Shown: positions 11,729 to 25,085 of the stretch, piece after piece
Position numbering within the stretch: the stretch's first letter is position 1
How the letters are laid out: each line of letters opens with the position of its first letter
Source of the DNA: Strobilurus pachycystidiatus
Lineage: Eukaryota; Basidiomycota; Agaricomycetes; Agaricales; Physalacriaceae
Direction: 5' to 3'
Assembly: GCA_019915135.1 (NCBI GenBank)
Contig: JAHLMK010000022.1
Coordinates: forward strand, 62,001 to 126,000
DNA length: 64,000 nucleotides
Position numbers and translations under genes: made by a program
The notes under the pieces: model-generated
The model's database searches: none
What the model saw: only the letters and a program-made list of their open reading frames with translations
What the model was told of the DNA's origin: nothing

Positions 11729-12466
11729 ATGGCCGACGGTGAGGATCGCGCTGCAGATTGATGGAACGCAGCTGATGTATCTCTTCAGAAAAGTACCGCG
11801 AGAAACTGACGTTCAAGACCTTCTGGAGGTCTCCACGCCGTGCGCTGTACGCAATTGCCTTCGGCTTGATCTTTTGTCTCAGTACGTTGAACATTCTCCG
11901 CCTTGCTGTTTACTCATGTGCACCTCAGGTGTCGCGGAACTTGGTCTTGTCTGCCAGGAGCTGCACCAGTGGGGCGACAGCTACGAGAAATGGCCCGGAA
12001 TGGAGTACAAGCACGCTATTGGTCTCCTCCTCTTCAGCTGTGTATTCGACTTCGTCGTCTTGTTCGGCCACCTTTTCGTTGAGGGCGTCGGATGTATGTC
12101 ATCCCCTTCTGAACTGGCTTGTGATATTGACCAGATGTAGTCATGGCCTTTGTCTGCTTCATATGCGCTATATTTTGGGGAACGGGTGCTGGTGTCATAT
12201 ACCAGGTTACGCCCTTCCGATCGTACACCTGTGGAAATCCCGCCGACTCGTTCACTCCGAAATGGGCCCCTTTCCACGGCCAGTGCGCGAGAATTGTCTC
12301 CATCCAAGGCATCGCATGGGCCAACTGTTCGTGTTCATCATGCATCCTTTGTGTTCAGAGAACTGATTTTGTCGTAGGGGGCCTCTTCGTCTTCCTGTTC
12401 TTTGGTATCCTTGGTCACAAGCTGCAGATCCGTCCCCGCCCTAACATTACCTTCTACGGTCCCTGA
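11729..12466 (+). CDS. MARVEL-like four-helix membrane protein
   Basis: Five exons, 11729-11738, 11789-11881, 11929-12093, 12141-12326, 12378-12466, give 180 residues. The first exon is only 10 nt. Four hydrophobic helices are visible: around ALYAIAFGLIFCL, HAIGLLLFSCVFDFVVLFG, FMAFVCFICAIFWGTGAGV and WGLFVFLFFGILG. Between helices 3 and 4 is an extracellular-type loop with two Cys (TCGNP and GQCARI). This layout, with cytoplasmic short N- and C-termini, is that of fungal MARVEL-domain proteins of the plasma membrane and vesicles. No catalytic motif. The MARVEL call rests on topology, not a sequence signature. Confidence 0.65.
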
Positions 12467-13152
12467 AAAACTCCCTTGCATACTTTCTGCACGCAGCCCT
12501 ACTGGTACAACCTACTTCTCACGCATCTAACGACTGTTTTATTTCTTTATGACCACCCTCAGCCGTTTGACGACTTTGTTGTTTGGTGATGAGAATAGTC
12601 ACAATGTAAACTTAGCACTTAGTAACATTTAATCATTAGACGTTCAAACACATGGCATCGTTTGTATGGAGTGGCAAGAGGCGGTATCAGAATGCCTGTG
12701 ATTATCAACAGCGAGTAACTATGTACAGACAGCCGCTGTCGACCCTAGCCCAATCATAAGGCCGGAGTGTGAAAGTGTAGCCTGCCTGTTCGTTATTATC
12801 GGCGTATATGATCGTCTGAGAACCGTCCGATGCATCGAGATTTGACGGTCTCGCGGAATTGACAAAGTCTTCATCTGCCCGACGCAGTGGGCTGCTCTAT
12901 TTCCTCTTCATGTAACTGTAAATTCCCGATACCATTCGATGTAGAGTAGATCAGCTTAAAATTTCAAAGCAAGTTCCTTGAACGATGAAGGATTATACAA
13001 GGTACGGAAAGTACAGAGTAGTAACGTGTAATGTAAGGAGACACTGAACAACAACAATCGCTGTCCAAGAGTCGTAGATAGCCGTACAAATCGCCGAAAA
13101 ATGGATATAGAAACGTGAAGACCGGAAAATAGTACATGCATCGTAAAGGTTC
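12467..13152. other. Intergenic between convergent genes
   Basis: 686 bp with no supported gene. AT-rich in the middle (12540-12700), consistent with 3' untranslated and terminator sequence of the two flanking genes. Confidence 0.5.
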
Positions 13153-15472
13153 TTATGAACGTCGTCGCCGCTCCGATGACATCCTTCTCTTGTCCGCTGC
13201 AGCAGCTGCAGCGGAGATCGTCATATGTTCATCCACAACATCGTCTTGTGTTGGGCCGGTCTTTTCCCCTGTCGACGGAGCTGCTTCCAAGCCATCGCCA
13301 CCAGTACCCTGCGCTCCTTCTTTCACGGCCTTCATCTCCTCCGGGTGCTCCATTGCCAACGCATCACGTAGTCGCTTTTGCACTTCTTTGATCCGCTTGG
13401 TTTTGGTACTGCCTCGAGCAATGAATACAGCTGACGCTATGCCGCAGAGGAAGCTGAGAGGAATCAAACTTCCGGTTGTCCAAGCGGGCCGTTGGAATCT
13501 ATGCAACGCAAGGTTAGTGAATGGGAGGCGTGGGTGTTGAGGCTAGCTAACCGATCAAGACCCCACATGCAGCCGCAGAGGATCACCTGGCGGGGCCACA
13601 AATAAGATGCCGTCGTATAATGAGTGGAACCAACTGACCTGGAAAAACGAGTTGCCATCATTGAACAAGCAAATCAATAGCGCAGTGCTGAGAGGAGGTC
13701 AATCGGACGAATGCCGCGGAGAGCATGTTTCGCCTTACTTGATAGGGAATGCCTGACGCGGCTTGTGAGAGTTTGTTTGAGTGAATAGACAAGTCAGCTT
13801 ACTCTGTGCGTCGCTGTTCCATGAGGCCGATACCACGTCTGGTGGTGTTGAAACTTTCTTTGTTCTACGATTGGGTCAGTATACACGAGGCGGGATGACC
13901 GAAAGGTCCTTACGGCGATGCAGGTCATATTGCTCGTCTGCTGACAAAACATGGACGTAGTTCGGATCGAAATCAGGGTCTGGGAGATCGTCCTCGTCAA
14001 ATAGTGGTGGTAGACCAGCCTTAGCACGCAGTCTGCGACTCTTCCTCTTGTAATGCCATATTATGACGACACCTGAATATGTTTGTTATGGTGTCTTCAA
14101 GTCAAAGATAACTTACGATATGAGTCCAAAATACGCGAAGGAATAAGACCGACACCGGTAAGAGTGAAGAGACCTTATCGGAGCAAGTGATCAGTGGTCG
14201 GTACAATATTTCATTGGTAACAAACTTACCGTTTGTGACTTGCGAGCTAACTTCGACCCAAAAGCCTTGTGTGTTCGAGTTGTGAAAGTTGATGATTTTG
14301 ATCAGGAAAACAACGATAGCGGCACCCCAGAACACTGCACAAATCAGTGGACGTATGGATCCGTTAATGACAAGAACTCACCGACGAAAAAGCCGTAAAT
14401 GCCCGTAACAATCTAAATCGAAGTCAGTATGTTTTCTAGCGCCACGAAGCAGCGAATACTCACGCCCATGGCTAGACGGAATGTGTCAGCATGAGTAATT
14501 ACAGGACAAGACTGTTACACACGAGTTTTCAAGAATGACCAGACACCGCGCATCGTGCGCTTGAATTTTGAGGGACGTTTGAGGACATCATTGACATGTC
14601 GATCAAGGGAATCCTCGTATACACGCTCTCCCTTCTCGTGGTCTTCTTCCGGGGTATCTGACAACACAACAACGGGTTTCCGTGAATACCACGATAGCGG
14701 CGGTCTGTTCGACAGCGGTAAGGGCAGTGAAGGGTAAAGTGACAGAGCTATTCTTACATGATAATTGAGTTAGCTGCATTCGTCAGATTTGATACTGTAG
14801 CGACTTGTGGATCTGCGGGGAGAGGCGGTCAGTCCGGAGGATGAGAAGATGTCGATGAAGCGCACCGACGACATCCAAATGCTCGACAATGTCATCGTGG
14901 TGGTGGTCATCGAGGTATGGATGATACGACTGATAGCTGGCGGCCTCTTCTTCCGAGCGCAGACTGAGGGCACTGCCGATCAAACCTGGCTCTCCGTCCA
15001 TAGAATGGACCTGGATGTCAGCGGCCGGGCCTTCTAGAGTGACCACACCGTCAACCGGATTGAAACGCGTAGGGGATGCCGTCCGGCGAGAATTCGCAAC
15101 CGAACTGGCACTGCGCTGACTGCGAAGACCTGGCGCAGTCGACAGACGCATCGACCGCGGGTTGAACGAAAGACAGTGGTCCTGCACCCTGCTGCCCGCC
15201 CTAGCCCGTCGCATTGCTGCTGGTCGCTGAGGCTCTTCCGAGACTGTGATCGCCGGTGGTGGCGACTGCGTCCTAGGCGCCGTCGGCGAAGTCATCGACG
15301 CGGGCAACGCCGCAGCCTGGTCCTCTTCTTCGTCGGTGGGGGGCTCCGGCGAGGAAACAGAACGCCCTGCAAAGATATGGGACAAGCTGCGCGGCTCATC
15401 TGGCGAGCTAGTTGGCCTGTCGTAGTCGCTGAGCGTGGCATAATGGCGCCGTTTAATGCGGACGCTGGGCAT
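13153..15472 (-). CDS. DUF2985 multi-helix membrane protein
   Basis: Thirteen exons on the minus strand: 15472-14866, 14812-14758, 14704-14523, 14471-14464, 14412-14382, 14334-14230, 14173-14117, 14072-13914, 13864-13803, 13752-13739, 13687-13639, 13586-13552, 13498-13153. All phases agree and give 569 residues. The first 200 residues are a disordered Ser/Pro/Arg cytosolic region. The membrane part begins MGIVTGIYGFFVVFWGAA and continues with KIINFHNSNTQGFWVEVS, LTGVGLIPSRILDSYR, HYKRKSRRLRAKAGLPPL, then INTALLICLFNDGNSFFQ and LCGCMWGLDRFQRPAWTTG. These are the landmarks I associate with the fungal DUF2985 family. No biochemical function is known. Exons of 8, 14 and 31 nt are unusually small. 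Confidence 0.75.
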
Positions 15473-15731
15473 GGTGACTGTGAGAGCCAACGACGAGGCG
15501 AGGGCCCTTATATAGTGTGCGGCAAGTAAGAAGTGAAGTGCCCGGGGTACCTGCGCTATTAATATAGGGGCCGCCCAAATGCCAACAGGCAGCAATGCAG
15601 ACATCCCCCCTTCGGCTTCGAGGCCGTATGAATGTCATTCGACTGTGTATATACAATGCAATGATAGATACAATGATTCCTGCGTGCGACTATGTAAAAT
15701 AGATGATAAGATATGTTAGATGTGGCTCCGT

Positions 15732-18700
15732 CTATCTCCTCAACGGTGATTCGGTAGATTTCCGAGAATTCGAACTTGTAGAAGTAGATGCCGTCCAATT
15801 TGACTACAGAAGATATCAGTGACATAGAATTGGGAGGTGTAGTTCACTTACACTGGTGGACTTGGACGACTTGTCACTCTTTTTGCTTAGAAGGGAAAGA
15901 ACTCTGTTTCGATGCGGTCTCTGGTGTTCCACGACGATGTCTAGCGCCTCAGAGGACCGCTCTTCCTCAGGCTCTGTCGTTAGAGGAGCATCCGGTATGA
16001 CGTGCCTCTTGGATGCCCTTCGCCATCCAAGTTGTGGCGTATGGGGTCGTGATGAACCGATGCTTGTTCTTTCGCTCATGGAGTCGTCAGCCGTCAACGA
16101 AGGTAACAGATGTGATCGAGAACGGAATGGTGGGGAGGGTCGCCCATCTGTCGCCGCCTGACTTTTCGAGTTGGGTATCAGCTTTGTCTTTTTCAGCAGC
16201 TCTCGAGCCACAGGAAGGACTGGGACAAGAGGCTGATTGAACGCCATCTTCACCCATCCTTTCCAGGAAGTATCAGAAGGAATGAATTGATCAACCAACT
16301 CTTCGAACTGGCGAGACGCGGTCAGCCTGGGTCAAAGCGACATATATAGACGTACACTCCATGTTTGGTTTCGATATTCAAGATCCCGTGTTGTGATGCG
16401 GGCCTCGTGGCACACGAAAGATTCTTCCTTCATCATGCTCAGCAATACATGGAGACTGTGATTCATTAGACTCAGGTCGCTTCATTCAGGATGGAATAAA
16501 ACGAACCTTGATATGCGCACAAGGACAAATGTCTTTTGGTGAGACCTCGTTCTCATCTCCGCCGCATCTCCGCGCTGTTTGTTGTTTGCGTCCTTCTTGA
16601 CCCGCCCAATCACATTGTCCGTTGACCGCGCATGTCGTTCAGGAACAAGTTCTGTTGATCGTGTCCTGGACAAGGATGGCCCACGCGACGACTGTGTCGA
16701 TCGAGCGGCCTCACGAAGATTGCTGAACGAGCGCGACGCGCCGAGTTTGCGAAGACCGGTCGGCGTAGGTGGAGCTAAGGAGTTCGTCTCAGGTTCCGAG
16801 ACCTGCCGCGAATGCATCTTTAACCGCGTGTGCGAGTCAAAGGAGGTACGAGTGGGAGTACGAGTGGGGGTACGAGTAGGAGGGAATATCTTTTTGTGCG
16901 GAGTCGCAACACTCCCCGAGGACTCGTTACTATCGCGATGATCTTCGAGTGTCCTCGCTCGACGAGCGGGCCAGAGGTATTCCATGATACGACTTCCAAC
17001 TTTCGCATCAATCTGTAGCCGCATAGGATGTAGGCTGAGATCGAAGTTCTCGTAAATCGTGATGCCGCCAACGGGCGGGAGAATGGACCAGTCAGAAACC
17101 AGGAATACCCCACGCTGTAAGCAAGTTGAGAATTCGCAAGCGTATCAAACAAGAAGAAGATACATACGCGAAGCAAGGGATGATTCGGTGGATCGTCATA
17201 CTTGGACAAAATTTCCGCCCAGACAGCATCCTTCGACCCGTCGAACGCCTGGAGGTTCCCGACCGTCAAATTGTTCACTGTAGAACTGTCCTGTCGACTA
17301 AGCCAGCAGTAGTCAATGTCCTGCACAACAAGCTTCGAAAGCATCTCTCGATTCTCGTCCAACATGTTCCATGATATCTCCGAGGAGGAGGTGTTCAACA
17401 GCAAAGCGGATTTTCGATCAGTGGTCTCTTCAAAGCGATCTTGGGCGAGCTTGATAGCGTCGAAGATAAGATTGAGCTCCTCCGATAGCAGATAGATGTG
17501 AGCTTTGAGTCGCAGCAATTCCAGAAGTTGAGCCTGCTTCCCGTAGTCTATGCCTTCCTTGGCAAGTGTTGCGATGCTGAGGGCCGCCCTCAAACGCTCT
17601 TGAAGGTCCACGATAACTTTCGCCGCGGAATTCAAATCGGTGAAATCGTAAGTGAACAATAACGTCTCCAGCTTGTCGACCCTTGTCTTGTGTACTGCGT
17701 CCGAAAAGAGCAGCACTTTACTGACGATATTAGAGATGGTCTTGAAATGGTAATCGCTCGCAGTGACAGTGAACTTCGGGATGTTGACTTTGATGAGATC
17801 CTAAAGATGATGACCATCAGTCGCTGCCACACGAGCATAGAAAGAGATGAGCTACTGTCTGGTCCTGTAGATGCGTAGTGCTACCCATGCGTCCGTTTTG
17901 TTTCGAAGTTGTCACTACCGAAGTAACGTTGTTGCGCAATCGCAAACGATTGAACTTGTCATAGTGGAAAGTCGCATCTGTTTGAGGTACAAGGCGGTCG
18001 AAATCGTCACTCTCGCAACGGAAGTCAATCAAAACTTCGAGAGGAACGCAGCCACGGTCTCGGGACAGCGAAGTCGGAGCGAACGTCTGCAGCCCGCATA
18101 GCACGGTGAATGTTCTGCGCAAAGGAGTCAGCTGGCAGGCGTATCATGATGCCGGTAAACTCACCGAGACATGACTTTTCCACTAACGGGATCCTTCGCA
18201 TTGAATTCATCCAGGATAGCAAACGACTGGAGCTTTGCTTGTAGCGCTGTGACGACACAGGTTTCTGATTCCTTTTCCCTGTTATGCAGGATGATCTGAG
18301 GCTTCAAGAGCAAGCAGCAATGACTTTTGCTCAAAGAGACTCCATCACTCCACCCATGTAAAGGATCCACTGTACTCAATGTGTCAGATTCCTGCTCTTC
18401 GACAGAGTCGTCGGAACTGCCCAAGAGTATATTCTTCAGGGCCAATGCAGCTGCTTGCGCTGTGTTGGCAGCCGACTCTTTGACTGACGGTTTGGGTGTC
18501 GGCTTGACAGCAACGGCCGTTTTCGCCTGATCAAGAACAAAAGTGACGGCACTGAGCCCGAGCCACGTCAACTCAAGTAGTCTAAAAACCTTCATGAACA
18601 ACTCACCGCGTAGCCAGATGATATTCGAACCCTCGTCGATCTCTTGAACAATAATAGTACTGCATCATGATCTATGGGAAACGTCAACATCAATGGAAGT

Positions 18701-21700
18701 GCTTGAGAGTCATGCATACATCTCTAACGGCGCTGTCCAGTGAGATTTTTGGGCAATGTATCTGGTACACGTTGTCAAACTCGGCCCATTCGTCCGGCGA
18801 GACAGTGTCTGATGGAATCTGATAGGCTCGGGAGAAGCCATCCGTTCCGTCAGAGGGCGTCACTGGATCGTCCTCCAAATGCAAGATATACTGCTCAAGA
18901 AGTGTAATCTTCTTCGGGATGGAATGGTCCTCAGTGCCCAGAAGGGCCTTGAGATCTTCCACTCGCTTCTCTGCTAGAAGTTTTTGTGTCTGTGGTACAC
19001 CTGAAAGATTCAGCATAATGATATTGATGTCTTGGAAGGGACTCACCAGGTTCTTTGCCAAGCAAGCATATGTGAGTGTCCTCCTTGCCAAACTTGCTGT
19101 TGTAAATCGCCGTCTCCGACAGAGCTGAGTTCCGCTTGAAGTACGTGAGATGTGGGCATGTCACGACAGGAAGAATGTGAAGGATGGGGGGCGCCGAAGA
19201 GGTCCAATCCAACTCAATGAAATCTTCCTCGTCGTACCACGTCGACGTTAGTGGGGTTTCGGTTAAGACGTTTCTGGTTCTGTAGGTTTTCTCGGGTTGT
19301 GGCGCAGCGTTCATCGGGATGAGTTTTCTGAGTGGTTCATCGAAAATGGCCAGAACCGCTCGTAGATCCAGGCCCTTCATGACGACTTCGGCGGCATAGA
19401 AAGGTTTATGTCGTACAACTTTCCCCGAACTTCCGTCGCTTGACACAACGTTGGTTTCTGTATCGCGTTGATGCATGTCAACTTGGAATTCGTCTAACAA
19501 CGCTTTCACCCCAACCCAAGGCACGACGCCGTCGGCCCACGCTATCGGTCAGATTAGCTTGATACGATCGGGGAAAGCATTCGCAGCTTACTTTCTCTCC
19601 CATCATCTATATATCCGTGCATGATTGTAAGCGGCTTCAGTGAGATGCGGTACTTGATCGTTGCGAGATGTCTTCCAAACTTGGGAGAAACGATCCGACG
19701 GGGAAAATATGCGCCTTGTCGGATTGGGAGGGACATGACACCATCAAATAGCTCCCACCACTTCCAGAAATGCGCAAAACCTTGTGGCGTGAGGTAGATG
19801 CTACTGGGTCGAGGATTGGCGGCTTTCGAGCTTCTCACCGACGAAGTCAAGGATATTGACAAGTGGATGAAGTCCGAGCGGAAACCGCGGTAAGAATCAT
19901 CCAAACACTACGGAGTTTTGGTCAGTCCGGATACAAATGTCTTGACGAAGAAGCACAGACCCCCCGTACAGGCTTGGAAGCTTTCTTCTCCAAACGGACA
20001 TTGTGGTGTGGTCGGAAATCGAAGTAGCGACACTGACGTTTGAAAGCACTTCCAGAGCACTTCTGGCACTCTGTTCCGCATGTCCGCTCGAAAGCGAAAC
20101 CTACGCCAAACCGAACACCAGACACCACTTTGGCACAGATTTTACTGAAAGTTTTTGCTTTTGCATCAGCGCCCTCTTGAAGGAAACTGCAACAAAGCTG
20201 AGTTAAGCTTCTACACTAACAACAGAAATCTCACTGTGGAATTGCAATCATCATGGTGTCACTGATAACTTGGACGGTTTCCTGATCATCATTGGAGCGA
20301 CCAATCGACAACTTAGTATGTCCCTGCCACGATAGAAGAAATCCGGCGCCTGCAGCGATCACATTGTACGGGTCTCGGGAACCTACTCACTAAGCAATTA
20401 GAGAGTGAAGTTTCCGAACCAATGTGGTACCCGCCTTTCATGTGGAATCGAACCTCTCCCTTGAATGACGCCCTTATACTCCAATGGAAAACAAGTCTCA
20501 TCTGTCGAACGTAAGGTTGGATTGATTGATTATGCGGAGCAGAGCAAGAAGTAGAGACCGAACCTTATCCCAGAACCCTAGACCGGGCGATTCGTCTCGT
20601 GGCGCACTGGTTATCGTGTCCAAAATCCGCATCAGGTCCTGAGTGGCCGGGCCGTAACTGACGCCCCATGCAAATGTAGTGACCGCCGGCGTCGATATCT
20701 GAACTTCAGGATTGGCGTACGTCTTGACTGCCATGATAGTCTTCGGTACGGAAAGTACCAGAGAGGTTGCGCCATATATGCCGTCATTGTCGTCGGATAT
20801 AGGGCACTCAACCCACAGGACAGAGTGCGAAGATCCCATCTCTTCAGCGATTACCAAGTCGGAATCAAACTCCAACGCAGGAAGTTTATGGTTAGAGTAG
20901 TGGTGAGGGACGTCTATCAAGGGAATTGGGTAGTCCCGCAAGGTAACTTGCAACGATGCCAGCGTCAGCTTCAGATGTAATGGAACTAGCAGGGAATATT
21001 GTGTGTTCCTTGGGAGTTCGCCCTGACTGAAGAGAAAGTCGCCCAATGAATCTTCGGGGAAGGAAGGTTGCGAGGTCGAGATAGTCAAGCCAGTGGCCAT
21101 GACACGGAAGAGTGGCGGTAGGCGATTGCTCGTGGCGACCTTGACGATATTCGGAATGTCCATGTACGGAGCCGAATCAGGAAAATGGGCGTCGGTTTCG
21201 AAAAAGTCCTTCATGATGGCGTCCTGTCGAGCGATTGACTGTTGCCTGAATAGACGATGACGCATAACCCAGTCAATGGAGTGAACCTCGTCAAGGCGAG
21301 CCCTTGCCTCAGAAACGCTGACCGTATGTTCGGAAGAGAACTCATACTCGTGATGACGCAGCTCTTCGCGATAATGCCCTTCGGGATCCACGATAGCTGT
21401 GGCCTTGGCGTCAAAGGCCTTATCGCGTTCGAGTCTATGTTCAGCGGCGTCAAAGCCCGCACGCATGTTCAAGGCCAGTTTTTGCTCGAAAGGATCGTCC
21501 TCTAGCTCGACGCAAAAGTGAGAGATAGACAGGGTCACAGGTGGAATCCGTTTAGGGCCTTCCGCCTCTGGCGCTGGAAAGTCTCTGTAAAGGCCATCCT
21601 TTACGAGATGCACCAAGTGGCGCGCAGCCTTTACGGAGACGCCGACATCCTGGATGAGGTCCGCCAGAACATAACCAAAAGGAACGCGAATGTACCCGGA

Positions 21701-24700
21701 TACGCCATTGACGGAGAACATCGGGTTTTCCGAAGATGACGGCATGGATATCTGCCACCTCCTCAGGATAGCAAATTCCCTCCAGCGACCACGGACCGCC
21801 CCTTCCTGCCACGGGCTCAGAGGGGCGCGTACAAAGACCCATCCTACAGTTCGGTGGAGGAACACCTTTGGGTAAGCACCTTCCTGCGACTCCACACGCA
21901 CAGCGTCGAAACGTAGCGCAGCACGTTCATGGGGTAATCCAAGATACACCTGGATAGCGTTCAGCCTGCTCTTGAAATTCACTACCACTTGGTGAGGCGA
22001 TTTCACCTCCACCTTCTCTTGCCTGGGACACCTAGGAGGGAACAGATGCCCCAAATTTCGCTTCGCAAGCAAGATGTGATAGAGATGGGAAAGAGAAAGC
22101 GTGAGGACAGTATTCAAGACCTGCAAGCGGATGACAGCATCGCAAGAAGACGAGTCGCCAGTACTGCTCGAAAAGGCGGCTTCTCCAGCAACACCTCGTA
22201 TGCGTACAAATTCTCGATGACCGAGATCAGGATTATCGCACTCTGCCATGGTAGGATCGTCTGCTTCGAAGGCTGTGGCCAGGGCGCTACGTATGCTCAA
22301 ATCCATCATACTGAAATTGATCGATGCAGTGGGGCAAGTGGGGCAAGCTGTGGCCGCCGAAAAGGCACGCTCAAGATGTTCCTCAGGCAGATACAGCCTA
22401 TCCCGGGCGTCGACTCTGTCCGGCATGCCCTTGAAGCGTGGCTGATGTTGCACTTCCATGGAACAATACTGAAGCAATGTTTGTTCGGCGCGAACGGCAA
22501 CTCCTCGAGAGATTTCCATCTCGTCCGTTGGATTGATATCTGGCTGCGCTATGAACAACACAGTGCGTCCCATGAAGAGAGACGCTGAAAGTCCCGTGGG
22601 TAGACGGTCCAAAAGCGGGGGCACCTGCTTCTCTATCGCGGGCGATGGGCTGTCAATCCGTAGAACGCCTAGGGCTAGGACGAGGGCTTCGAATACCGAT
22701 GGATGCCACAGCTCGAGACAGAGTGCGTCACAACTGCAGGAAACATCTGCTACCCATGTCGCAAAATCCACACGAGCGATATTATGCGTATCATCGCGTA
22801 TATCGCACAGAGCGGAACCCTTCCCGCCAATCTCGACCTGCTCCAAGGACAAAAGAACAGGGTCCTCCAAAAAATCAGCATCGCTTGTCCTGATAGTGGA
22901 AAGGTGGGCCAAGGTGCTTTGCGAGAATTTGGATCTGACACGGATGAAGGTCGGTTCCAACGTGAAATTGGCGGTGATGTCAAGGTGAAGAGGGAGCGTG
23001 TCGAATTCACCCCGAAGAGAGGCTTCCGGTCGGCTCGAATAATGCGAACGGCAAGCGACCACCAGTCCATCTGTTCTGGCTTCCAAGGTCTTGTTCATAC
23101 CGTGTGCACCAGGTAACACGAGACGTGCGCTGATCATACCACAGTGTATCGAAACGTCAAAACGTGGAAGCGCGAAAATGCCAGAGGCAGGATACGCTGG
23201 TGGAGGCGAAGGGACGGTAGGTTCTGCTTTGACCTTTTGGAGCAGTGCAGTGAGATAGTTCAACTGCTCAGTGAGCTGAATATTGCCCAATTTCAAGGAA
23301 ATCACCAACAGCGGCCCATTGGGGTCTCCGCCCAAGAACGGCGAAGGCACCAGCCAGGGGGCGGGAAACTGTGTCACAAGGGTGTCTAGACGAAGTGGTT
23401 CCATAGCCAAGAGACGCAAGTGGTGGTGGCTCGTGTAACGATCCAACTTGACGGGCCCGGCCGAAAAGCTGATGGTGTACACATCTGGGTCAAACGACTG
23501 GTTGGCCCTGGACGACTTTCCAAACCAACGTTGATGTAGAGGGCTAACATGTGGATCGCTCAGTCCAGCGTACAAACCGACCTCGTGTACGTTGAGCTTG
23601 TAGCTTGCGCTCTCGTCTTCACCATCATCGTGGCGGATGTTGATGACGATTTTCTCTACATTCACCTTGAAGGAATGCAAGAATGATACCAAAGCCTGTG
23701 ACCAGCGTATGAGAGCAAGACTCGGTGAATCAAGATTGTTAACAAACATGACTTCTCGTCTCCTTGAGTTTCATGCATGGAGGATATACGTGACGACCAG
23801 ATAAGAGTGAAGCTCTCTGTTACCAAATGATTAATCTGCATTTTTTGCAACATTGTGAGGCTCACCGAGAGCGCCTTCATGACCGGGGACTTCGGCGTGC
23901 CTTCGGAAGAAGAATAGGCGGCCGACCACGGTGATATTGGGGAAATAGGCGACATCATTGACGAAGACATGGGCGAAAACGGCTTGGATCCGGAGGGGGG
24001 CGGGAACGGTTCTTTATCGGCCGACGTCTGACTCTTGAGTTGCTGGAAGAGACCGAGCAAGGGTGTGAGCTCAACCTCGAGTTTGCCAGTTGCCAAACTA
24101 GCTGAGAGGCTGTGTGTGTCTATACGGCGCGATCCTGGGTCAAACCTCAACGATAACTCTGATTCAGTAGCCCCCGGAAGATTGAACAGGGTATCTGAGG
24201 CGAAGATTGAGATTGTGACGATGATGGTAATGCAGAGAACGTACGTCGTCCACTTTCCGTAGGAGCGAAGCCACGAATGTTCCGAATGTGAAGCGTTATT
24301 GAACCCTTTCCCTCTGTCTCTTCCAAAACAGTGTTGAATGACCTGCTGACGCTCGCTCGAAACCTGTTGTTCCATGCGCCGACGCTGTAGGACGGATGGC
24401 TACGATTGACGCGTGGATGTGTCGAACGAGGACCGTAGGTACGACGCCGCTCACGCAAGAAGAAGCTGACGTTGAAACGCAGACGAAGAAGATCAGAGGT
24501 AATAGTAGCATTAGATGCGTCTGGGAAGACGACTGAGAGCGGGCGAATATCCAGGGTAGCTTGCTGAGGTATCCGGCGTACTATGACATGGAGGGCGGAG
24601 ATAAACCAGTGACGGATGATGGGTCGCACAATGGGGCTTAGCATGGAGTGCACGAAGGAGAGGGCGTTCCAGAATCCGCGTTCCAGCTGGGTTATGCGGT

Positions 24701-25085
24701 GGAGGGTGAGCGACCGACGATGCCTTGGGAGTGGAAGGGGGGATTTCTCGCGTTTCCTGACCTCCACCAACAGCCCCTCCACTATGATTCGCAACCCATC
24801 CGTCAGACTGTCCACATTGTAACCCAGCCGCTCGATGCGTACAGTATAATTGCCGCGACGTATGTACAGGCCGCGGATAGAGCGTAGGCTGATACTGCGA
24901 ACCCGGACATGCCTGTTCATGTGTGCCAGAGCCCATGGAATGATATATGTGCGGAGAAGAAAGGACAAAGTGGAGAGTCGGATGAGCCAGAGAACAAGCC
25001 AGGTCCACCAGCTGGCATCCGGGGCGCTTATGAAGAGCGCGGAAAGGAACGCGAATGACGAGCTGATGAGACTGCTGGGCGACAT
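15732..25085 (-). CDS. FMP27: FMP27/Hobbit bridge-like lipid transfer protein (BLTP2 family)
   Basis: One 9.4-kb gene, roughly 2800-2900 residues. Start at ATG 25085 is chosen because it puts a hydrophobic anchor (SWWTWLVLWLIRLSTLSFLL) within the first 50 residues, as in the family; an in-frame ATG at 25250 is possible. Exon 1 is 25085-24245, the next begins at 24194; the largest coding block is about 23749-20500. Last exons: ending at 15852, then 15803-15732. Other joins are approximate. Diagnostic pieces: the GFWDK motif at about 20570, PNIVKVATSNRLPPLFRV near 21110, RFGVGFAFERTCG near 20090, HFWKWWELFDGVMSLPIRQG near 19750, and DWTSSAPPILHILP near 19200. The family forms long hydrophobic grooves that carry lipids at ER-plasma membrane contacts. 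The C-terminal 450 residues are charged and disordered. Confidence 0.88.
16846..16881. repeat. Three 12-bp tandem repeats inside FMP27
   Basis: Three near-identical units (GTACGAGTGGGA type) encode, on the minus strand, a Thr-Pro-Thr-Arg run in the disordered FMP27 tail. A site likely to vary in length between strains. Confidence 0.75.
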
